A DNA stretch of 13,994 nucleotides, taken from Saccoglossus kowalevskii (Eukaryota; Hemichordata; Enteropneusta; Harrimaniidae). The position numbers and the translations under genes were made by a program. Shown one piece after another: positions 9,201 to 13,994 of this stretch (position 1 is its first letter; every line of letters starts with the position of its first letter). The notes beneath the pieces are model-generated. The model had not been told where the DNA came from and searched no databases. It was given only the letters and a program-made list of their open reading frames with translations. The stretch spans positions 325,692 through 339,685 of the forward strand of contig NW_003151260.1 in NCBI RefSeq assembly GCF_000003605.2, read 5' to 3'.

Positions 9201-12200
9201 ATGGTGAAATATTAAATAACAGTTAATAGTTTGAGTGCCAATTTTTTTCCTGCTTAAATGTGAATAAACTTTGGTACATTTTCTGTAATTTAAACTGAAT
9301 TCAAACTTAATTTGAAGCAAATAGATGAAGTGTGATATTGCTGCTAGTCTTTGATCAACAATTTTTTAAATGTTCACAACATTTCACATATAAAACTATT
9401 TTTTGAATTGTGACTGAACTTGATTGTGGTACTCAAAGGGTAAATGTCAAAATTTGTCTCGACTAATTATTTCAACATTACTCAAAATGTTAACATTTTG
9501 GTATGGTACATCTGTCATTTAAGTACCGGTAATGACAAAAGTTTCTATAAACTACACAATGTGAAAACTTGTTAACTGAAAAACTCAAAATTGTTGAGGT
9601 ATGTCATGTACAAAATATAAACTGAGAAAACATTCTTTTTTTCACTGCATTACATCAAACTTCCCCGAAATTAGTCTTTCTTCATTTTTGTAACACAAAA
9701 CAGTCCCAGCTGTGTAAACAAAACTAAAACTAGTCGGCCATTTTGAATCAGAGCTTGCCAGGTGATGTCTAGCATGGGTATAAAATTGGCCATCTTGAAT
9801 TGGATCATGAAACCAAAAACACTGGAAAATAAATGTATTTTCTAGTGTCTTTGAGGAAACAAGTTCATGTGCATATGTGTGACATAATGTAGGAAGCATG
9901 TCCAGAAATGTTCAAGAAACTGTAGAACCACTTGAGATACTGGTAATGATTGTCACTAGTCTGGGGTTCAGTGTGAGATGATTGACGTTCATGATGAGAT
10001 GATTGACAGGCCCATTAATATTCCAGCAATTAGAGTTAAGATCAAATTGTACAAGGCAAATGCATTCCCAGTGATATGACAGTTCTGATGCTTGTCTTTG
10101 TGTGCAATTAATTACCCGCCGTTCATGGCACCGCCCTTAATATCGTGTGATATGTAAATTAGGCTAATTTGAGATGTCACTGAAATGCAAAGGAACCCTT
10201 GTTTTGGATTTTCACCATTTATACACTCATATAATATTATAATTTATTGAAAAAACACACAAAACAAACAAGAGAGTGTATGCAAGTCTATAAATCACCA
10301 TTTTTGAACTCCATCCTAACAAAGTTATACAAATGTAAATGAGTACATAGTACTGATCAGAACATTTGACATAAATCGTACTATGCCATCTATGTTGAAA
10401 TACAGAAATGTTTACAACATGAAATGCAAAGGAGAAACAATGTTGATGAAGATCATGAATAATTAATCACATTACGTCATTATCAGGGAGATGTTTGTAA
10501 GTTTGTTAGTTCTTACCTTGTGTGTTTCTACTACTAGTATTAGTCATGAGATTAGACTTATCAGACTTGGATCTTGTAACAGAGGATTGTGGGATAGCCG
10601 ACGATGAGCTTTGAGAGCTGGCAGGACTTGCCATTGATGCGGTACCTTGTGAACTCTGCGTACTGCTACTTGACTGCATACTCGTCATGGAACTCGTATC
10701 GCTGCTTCGTAGACTGCTCAGATTACTGCCATTGTCTCTCATTTCTTTCTGAGTCAACTTATAACTCATGTGTAGTTGTTTTCCGTACTATGGAGAAAAA
10801 ATGTATACATTATTATACAACTGGCCGTAAACCATTAGATTGTGTTTGCAAGGTTAAAATCATGTCACTGTGACAAAATGTCACTGTTCTTGTGGCTCAC
10901 ATCTGAGTATTCATTTGATGAAACAATGAAATTTGCAGTGCATTGGTTGTTTTGCTATGTATACTAACAATTACAAGTGATTGTCAATGACACGTCCCTG
11001 TTCCGTTCATATTTGAGTGACATATACATTCAAAGCAGATCATGACCGAAATGCACCTGCATATGTACAACACATTGTGCTAAATCTGAACAAAATCCAT
11101 CCATGCATGACTGAGATCTGGTTCCGAAATTGTGAAAATACGTGATTTTAATGCATTTTCGGCCTTAAAATAGCCATCATTCAGCTATTGTTAAGCGGAT
11201 CATGAAACAAATGCACATATCTATTTGTGACATGATGTACCATGTGTGTGTGAAGTTTGAACTTGATCAATCCAGACATGTCTTGGATACGGATCCAGAA
11301 CTGAATTCTTAAAAACAAAATGGCCGCCAGTCGGCCATTTCGAACTTGATCCGGAAAAATGACGTGCATCAAGGTCCTATTATGTTTAATGTATGTACCA
11401 AATTTGAACGAAATCCGTCCATGCATAACTGAGATCTGGGTCCGGAATGGTGAAAATGTGCGATTTCAATGCATTTTCGGCCTTAAAGCAGCCGCCATTT
11501 GGCTATCGTTAATGAGATCATGAAACAAATGCACATACATATTTGTGACATGATGTACCTTGTGTGTGTGAAGTTTGAACTTGATCAATCCAGACATGTC
11601 TCGGATACGGATCCAGAACTGAATTCTTTAAAACAAAATGGCCGCCAGTCGGCCATTTCGAACTTGATCCGAAAAAAAAAATATGACGTGCATCAAGGTC
11701 CTATTATGTTTAATGTATGTACCAAATTTGAACAAAATCCGTCCATGCATAACTGAGATCCAGGTCCGGAATGGTGAAAATCTGCGATTTTGACGCATTT
11801 TCGGCCTTAAAATGGCCGCTATTCGGTTATCGTTAATGGGATCATGAAAACAATGCATGTGCATATGTCCCATATAATGTGTGATGTATGAGTGAAGTTT
11901 GAACTTAATCGGTCCATGCATGTTCGAGATACAGGTGATCACAGACGCACGCACGCACACAGTGCAAAACATAAGTCCCCGTTTTCGAACTACGTCCGAA
12001 CGGGGACTAAAAAGTGGTTTCGATTTTTCATCCAACGAGCGTTGTTGTGTCCTTGAAACGATTTCATAATTATAAGTTTATGATAAGCCATATTCCAATT
12101 TGGTCTACAGTGTCAAACAATAATATGAAAAATTATGTTTTTGACCATACAGATTTTTAAAGAACCTCCAATTAATTCAATATTTCACAATTTTTTGTAC

Positions 12201-13783
12201 CTTGCGAAATTCCCAAAAATTTTTTCAATTTTTCTGTCTTGATTCTGATTTTAATTCTTGGTGCGCTAATATAAACTTCAGGGTGCATCCACAAAATAGT
12301 TGCAAAAATTATTTTGAACAATAATCCAAAAATAGAGAAACTATTAGTTTATATGGCAGACATACCTTGGCTATTCTTATAGCTGTTATCCATTTCTGTG
12401 TTGTTCTGTAATCTTCTGCACACAAATATTTAATGTACTTGGATTTCTGCATGATTTGAGGATGCTAGCAATATGAATAAGACAACATTGTCAATACTAT
12501 ATTTGCTTTATTAATTAAAAGTGCATCTCTGAACAAACAGTGCACATAAATCAAAAATTGCATTTATTGTATAATATGATTTAATTGAAATATCACTTAC
12601 TTTGACAATACATAAGCCTCTGTCATTTAACAAATTTTAGTAATAAAGGAAAATTGGTATGTACCAACAAGAGGTCATAAGCGGTACAGTTATGTCACTA
12701 TTTAATTAGCACAGATGTATACAACACACAAGAAATGTACTGTAAAATTTGTATTTAGCTTGAATTTTTGCTTTTTGGGTGTTTTTTTTCGCTGAAAAGA
12801 CTTTTTGGGTGTTTTTTATGGAGTTCATTTTCACTGATTTTTGAGTGTAATGTATAAAATATAGGAGAAAAGGTATATTTCTGGATTTTCATTGAATTAT
12901 CCCTATAGCGAAAAAAAAGTATTTTACAGTAACAATAATAAGTTTTGAGTGCGTGTTCAAGAGGTGATTTATTTGAATCAGAAAAAAACAACATTAAGTG
13001 AACTTAATCGGCAGTCAATTTAGACAATAAACTCATTTTTAAGAGAAAGTGACAATAATATATACGTATCTATACCTTTAGTGCAAAGCAAAAGTCAGAG
13101 GGACATTTATATTTCTTCTTCCATCCAACACCATTGTAAACATCAATGTGTTCAAACTGTACGTAACATACAAGGTCCTTCAATGACTACAGACAAAAAC
13201 ATAACATTGCATCAAACACTTTGGGAATATCACAAATCGTACTATACCATTTTAACTATTGCAAGGAATTCCACGGTGAATGACATACATGTAATCCTAT
13301 GTACTGCTGCTGCTAGTTTTGCAAACTAGATAAATAATATATAATGATTTCCAGCAAAACTAACTTGGCTGCAGTTATTCAAAATCACGGTTTGTACTGA
13401 ATTTCACTGAAATCATTCACCCATACATGTACACAAAATAAACATTCATTCTTGAATAACTAATCTGCTTTCACCAAACTAATGCTTGAGGGCGCCATTT
13501 ATTAACCACACAAGCTTTTAATAGCTGGTTGATAAACTATGGATCACAGTAATAATCATTATACCTTTGATTTTCCTTTTGGACAATAATAAATACCAGA
13601 TCCTCTTAGCATACAGAAATGTTTCTTCCATGATTTCTTGCCTTCTGCTTTTAAGTATAATCCTCCTTCCAGCTCAGGGACACTATTAGCGCCACTCAAG
13701 AAGAACTCATCAATCAAATCTTGCTTTGTTTTTTCAGCAAACTCTTGGGCAGTGTTAGATGATTTAGTTGCCAATAAGTAATG
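5242..13783 (-). CDS. RAPH1/APBB1IP-like: MRL-family adaptor (RIAM/Lamellipodin/Mig-10/Pico-like), seven 3' exons, 5' partial
   Basis: The 615 C-terminal residues are joined from 13783-13565, 13186-13076, 12464-12366, 10787-10517, 8379-8267, 7586-7518 and 6207-5242. Every junction has GT-AG borders and keeps frame. MRL proteins link activated Ras/Rap and phosphoinositides at the membrane to Ena/VASP and profilin, driving actin assembly, lamellipodia and integrin activation. Residue order in this fragment: RA-PH linker (1-33), PH domain (about 34-143, with PELEGGLYLKAEGKKSWKK and HPQIMQKSKYIKYLC), YGKQL, a Ser-rich linker (to about 234), a conserved FANAWKIG block (about 255), a Ser-rich patch, and a proline-rich tail with FPPPPFP and three PPPPPKR/QR motifs. 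Vertebrates have two paralogues; this could be the single ancestral gene. The tail is far shorter than that of human Lamellipodin. The RA domain and start codon lie past the right edge. Confidence 0.93.
5380..5409 (-). other. GFLADLQKAI conserved motif
   Basis: The motif matches GFLADLNRTL in human Lamellipodin, at a comparable distance from the C-terminal PPxPPKR. Its hydrophobic spacing recalls a short WH2-like helix, but the LKK part is missing, so actin binding is only a guess. Confidence 0.6.
5620..5640 (-). other. FPPPP Ena/VASP EVH1-binding motif
   Basis: This stretch encodes FPPPPFP preceded by Asp-Glu-Arg, matching the (D/E)FPPPP-type EVH1 ligand. It is the only FPPPP in the visible protein. 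Confidence 0.85.
6208..7517 (-). other. MRL intron containing a 61-bp minisatellite
   Basis: A 1310-bp phase-0 intron with GTAGGA and TTTTTAG borders. Its centre is the eight-copy minisatellite at 6521-7008, and the rest is AT-rich with poly-T and poly-A runs. No exon is supported. Confidence 0.85.
6521..7008. repeat. Minisatellite, eight 61-bp units
   Basis: Units start at 6521, 6582, 6643, 6704, 6765, 6826, 6887 and 6948, exactly 61 bp apart. The core words are TGTGGAATGTTTAGTTTTTA, AAGTGGGAAATTGATGGCG and TAATCATGAAATGATAATG. Units 1, 3, 5, 7 and 8 read TATATAAG where units 2, 4 and 6 read TATACAAG, suggesting growth by 122-bp dimers. Units 7 and 8 share GTGGCAAA. Private changes occur in unit 2 (GGCATAAT, GTTAATG), unit 4 (TATTTAG) and unit 6 (GCGTGG). 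Confidence 0.97.
7518..7586 (-). CDS. RAPH1/APBB1IP-like: MRL small exon, Ser/Thr-rich (23 codons)
   Basis: A 69-nt exon, phase 0 at both ends, reading QEDRMSVSSTLTVDSFSSES then QSQ. The acceptor is TTTTTGCATGCAG and the donor is CAG|GTAGGA. Its support is good splice sites and in-frame bridging; the peptide itself is too low in complexity for homology. Being symmetric, it could be skipped without a frameshift. Confidence 0.75.
7587..8266 (-). other. MRL intron with AT-rich dispersed repeat
   Basis: A 680-bp phase-0 intron. It contains the second copy of the dispersed AT-rich repeat near 8052-8130. Short + strand open frames at 7674-7949 and 8053-8358 are low-complexity or antisense to the 8267-8379 exon. 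Confidence 0.8.
8052..8130. repeat. AT-rich dispersed repeat, copy B
   Basis: GGTTGAAACCATGCATATTA, then TTTGCATAATAATTAC, then AAAATTTGGTGCA, in the same order as around 1024-1220 in the UBR3 intron. Matched by eye; the boundaries are uncertain. Confidence 0.4.
8267..8379 (-). CDS. RAPH1/APBB1IP-like: MRL exon: conserved FxxAWK segment
   Basis: This exon is 113 nt, phase 1 in and phase 0 out. Its first two bases complete a Glu codon begun in the previous exon, followed by MSSSGSISGRSGTFSHKVGD and VFANAWKIGSEMQQQQK. The FANAWKIG block matches the FSEAWKRG block of Lamellipodin after its Ser-rich linker, a useful family marker outside the PH domain. The acceptor is CACTTATAG and the donor is AAG|GTGTGT. 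Confidence 0.9.
8380..10516 (-). other. MRL intron, largest in the window
   Basis: A 2137-bp phase-1 intron. Positions 9735-9815 carry GGCCATTTTGAA and GGCCATCTTGAATTGGATCA followed by TGAAACC, resembling words in the 11040-12012 array and perhaps a decayed relative. A 13-bp direct repeat TGAGATGATTGAC sits at 9974 and 9995. A - strand open frame at 9642-9899 overlaps the GGCCAT words and has no family support. Confidence 0.75.
10517..10787 (-). CDS. RAPH1/APBB1IP-like: MRL exon: PH-helix end and Ser-rich linker
   Basis: This exon is 271 nt, entering in phase 0 and leaving in phase 1 (CAA G|GTAAGA). The acceptor is TTTTTTCTCCATAG. It begins YGKQLHMSYKLTQKEMRD, matching the helix that leaves the PH domain in MRL proteins, then becomes a Ser/Thr/Gln-rich disordered stretch (SSLRSSDTSSMTSMQSSSST and similar). 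A basic patch (VTRSKSDKS) follows. Vertebrate Lamellipodin has a comparable Ser-rich linker at the same place. Such stretches are likely phosphorylated, but no specific site is claimed. Confidence 0.9.
11318..11340. repeat. Palindrome inside repeat unit 1
   Basis: AAATGGCCG and CGGCCATTT form a perfect 9-bp stem around a 5-base loop (CCAGT). The same structure recurs in unit 2 at 11636-11658. Confidence 0.9.
11636..11658. repeat. Palindrome inside repeat unit 2
   Basis: Identical 9-bp stem and CCAGT loop to the copy at 11318-11340. It is followed by an A-run that is expanded relative to unit 1. Confidence 0.9.
11974..12008. repeat. Perfect inverted repeat (hairpin) at the end of the array
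   Basis: AGTCCCCGTT (11974-11983) and AACGGGGACT (11999-12008) are exact reverse complements around a 15-base loop, followed by AAAAAG. It stands out as GC-rich in an AT-rich intron and probably marks the element's terminus. Confidence 0.9.
12366..12464 (-). CDS. RAPH1/APBB1IP-like: MRL exon: C-terminal end of PH domain
   Basis: This exon has 33 codons in phase 0 at both ends. It reads HPQIMQKSKYIKYLCAEDYR then TTQKWITAIRIAK, the last PH strands and the C-terminal helix (family pattern HPQIQxxSQYIKYLCCDD, W-V-x-G-IRIAKYG). The acceptor is ATATTGCTAG and the donor is AAG|GTATG. The helix continues into the next exon at YGKQL. Confidence 0.93.
12465..13075 (-). other. MRL intron with small direct repeat
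   Basis: A 611-bp phase-0 intron. On the + strand CTTTTTGGGTGTTTTTT occurs twice, at 12771 and 12801, a 30-bp step. A short - strand open frame at 12755-12994 crosses this low-complexity area and is not considered a gene. Confidence 0.8.
13076..13186 (-). CDS. RAPH1/APBB1IP-like: MRL exon: middle of PH domain
   Basis: This exon has 37 codons in phase 0 at both ends and translates as SLKDLVCYVQFEHIDVYNGV then GWKKKYKCPSDFCFALK. It corresponds to the family pattern S-R-D-L-x-C-F-x-Q-x-x-x-V-x-x-Y followed by KYKAPTDYCFxLK. The donor is CTAAAG|GTATAG. It fills the sequence between the GIYYCPKGKSK exon and the HPQI exon without a gap, compared with known MRL PH domains. Confidence 0.92.
13187..13564 (-). 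other. MRL intron, nothing notable
   Basis: A 378-bp phase-0 intron with GTATAA and TTTGTCTGTAG borders. It contains no repeat or exon that I can support. Confidence 0.85.
13565..13783 (-). CDS. RAPH1/APBB1IP-like: MRL exon: RA-PH linker and first half of PH domain
   Basis: This exon has 73 codons in phase 0 at both ends. The acceptor is TTTTTCACAG and the donor is AAG|GTATAA. It begins HYLLATKSSN, matching the 'NYLL' end of the RA-PH linker in Lamellipodin, and continues through a helix (TAQEFAEKTKQDLIDEFFL). Then come PELEGGLYLK, KKSWKKHFCMLR and GSGIYYCPKGKSK, which are PH strands 1-3. The position normally Arg in the KKRYFLLR strand is His (codon at 13619-13621). An apparent start near 13774 is only a TTG inside the exon, and the frame is open up to the acceptor. 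Confidence 0.93.
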
Positions 13784-13994
13784 CTGTGAAAAATGACATA
13801 CCTACAGGTAACATCTCTTATAGCTGATTGCATTTATCTTGAATTGAAGAACAAGCATTCCATACTAGTAAACTGTATTATGCATAATACTTAAAAGCAG
13901 CCATATTGCAACCAATACCCAGGAACTCTTGAGACCATTATGACACTGGTTGATTTGTTGAAATTTTTATTTGAATGGTGATCGCGTCTTTGAA
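13784..13994 (-). other. MRL intron, partial at window edge
   Basis: This sequence lies upstream of the HYLL exon on the - strand. No RA-domain exon is visible before the window ends, so the intron continues past the edge. Confidence 0.8.

Larger units (their letters stand above)
11040..12012. mobile_element. Tandem array of ~320-bp units ending in microsatellite and hairpin; candidate non-autonomous element
   Basis: Full units start at CCATGCAT on 11101 and 11419 (318 and 324 bp long). A third, diverging copy begins at 11743 and a truncated one lies before 11101. Units share GAGATCTGG, GCATTTTCGGCCTTAAA, GATCATGAAACAAATGCACA, GAAGTTTGAACTTGATC, AAAATGGCCGCCAGTCGGCC and GACGTGCATCAAGGTCCTAT. 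The third copy runs into (ACGC)n at 11945-11958 and then a perfect 10-bp-stem hairpin at 11974-12008. Tandem core plus microsatellite plus terminal hairpin is seen in Helitron-like pearl/HINE elements of invertebrates; that assignment is inference. No transposase or replicase coding is present, and the boundaries are approximate. Confidence 0.6.
10788..12365 (-). other. MRL intron carrying a ~320-bp tandem repeat array
   Basis: A 1578-bp phase-0 intron. About 60% of it (11040-12012) is a tandem array ending in a hairpin; the rest is unremarkable AT-rich DNA. Open frames inside the array recur between copies and have no protein-family support. Confidence 0.8.

Noticed and set aside
9642-9899. 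85-codon - strand open frame in the largest MRL intron
   Set aside because: It has no family resemblance and no flanking splice sites that keep phase with the phase-1 intron. It overlaps possible repeat sequence.
10604-10873. + strand open frame over the Ser-rich exon
   Set aside because: Antisense shadow of the 10517-10787 exon, which has proper splice sites and family continuity.
11499-11756. An 85-codon + strand open frame inside the array
   Set aside because: This is the antisense counterpart of the repeat-derived frames, made of the same unit sequence. There is no evidence of a protein.
11974-12008. Hairpin as a tRNA or structured RNA gene
   Set aside because: It has no cloverleaf arms or A/B-box promoter words. 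Its position at the end of a repeat array favours a mobile-element terminus.
11628-12035. A 135-codon open frame on the - strand
   Set aside because: It lies entirely in the tandem array and hairpin, and its peptide words recur in the neighbouring copy's frame (11181-11426). It has no domain signature and no splice context, so it is a repeat-derived frame.
13081-13329. + strand open frame near 13.1 kb
   Set aside because: It overlaps, in antisense, the PH-domain exon 13076-13186, whose - strand translation matches the family.

Overview
This is eukaryotic nuclear DNA from an animal, AT-rich, with spliced genes, introns of about 0.4-2.1 kb and abundant intronic repeats. Nothing is prokaryotic: there are no operons, ribosome binding sites or CRISPR. 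The protein sequences look like an invertebrate, probably a marine deuterostome or lophotrochozoan. I cannot fix the species. That guess rests on close but not vertebrate-identical homology and on repeat style (AAAATGGCCG palindromes, tandem repeat plus microsatellite plus hairpin).

Two protein genes lie tail to tail. At the left, on the + strand, are the last two coding exons (458-597 and 1542-1659) of a UBR3-type E3 ubiquitin ligase, giving the final 85 residues and the stop codon. At the right, on the - strand, seven consecutive coding exons between 13783 and 5242 encode the last 615 residues of an MRL-family adaptor (Mig-10/RIAM/Lamellipodin; Drosophila Pico). They give the end of the RA-PH linker, a complete PH domain split over three exons, a Ser-rich linker, a conserved FxxAWK segment, a small Ser/Thr-rich exon and a large proline-rich terminal exon. 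That last exon carries one FPPPP Ena/VASP ligand and three PPPPPKR/QR motifs. The gene's 5' part (N-terminus and RA domain) lies beyond the right edge. I assembled both models from splice sites, frame continuity and family resemblance.

Between the two stop codons (1660-5241) I see no coding exon, only AT-rich 3'UTR or intergenic DNA with several AATAAA signals and a 31-bp tandem duplication. The best + strand poly(A) candidate (4818) lies beyond the first - strand candidate (4239-4244), so the two 3'UTRs may overlap.

The MRL introns hold most of the repeats. One is an eight-copy 61-bp minisatellite with partly alternating (dimeric) variants (6521-7008). Another is a tandem array of ~320-bp units ending in an ACGC microsatellite and a perfect 10-bp-stem hairpin (about 11040-12012), resembling the layout of non-autonomous Helitron-like 'pearl/HINE' elements. 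I found no RNA genes. The two genes are not known to share a pathway: one does N-degron-type ubiquitin ligation, the other Ras/Rap-to-actin signalling. I found no convincing new multi-gene system. The most notable points are the loss of the canonical PH-domain arginine, the repeat arrays and the possible 3'-end overlap.
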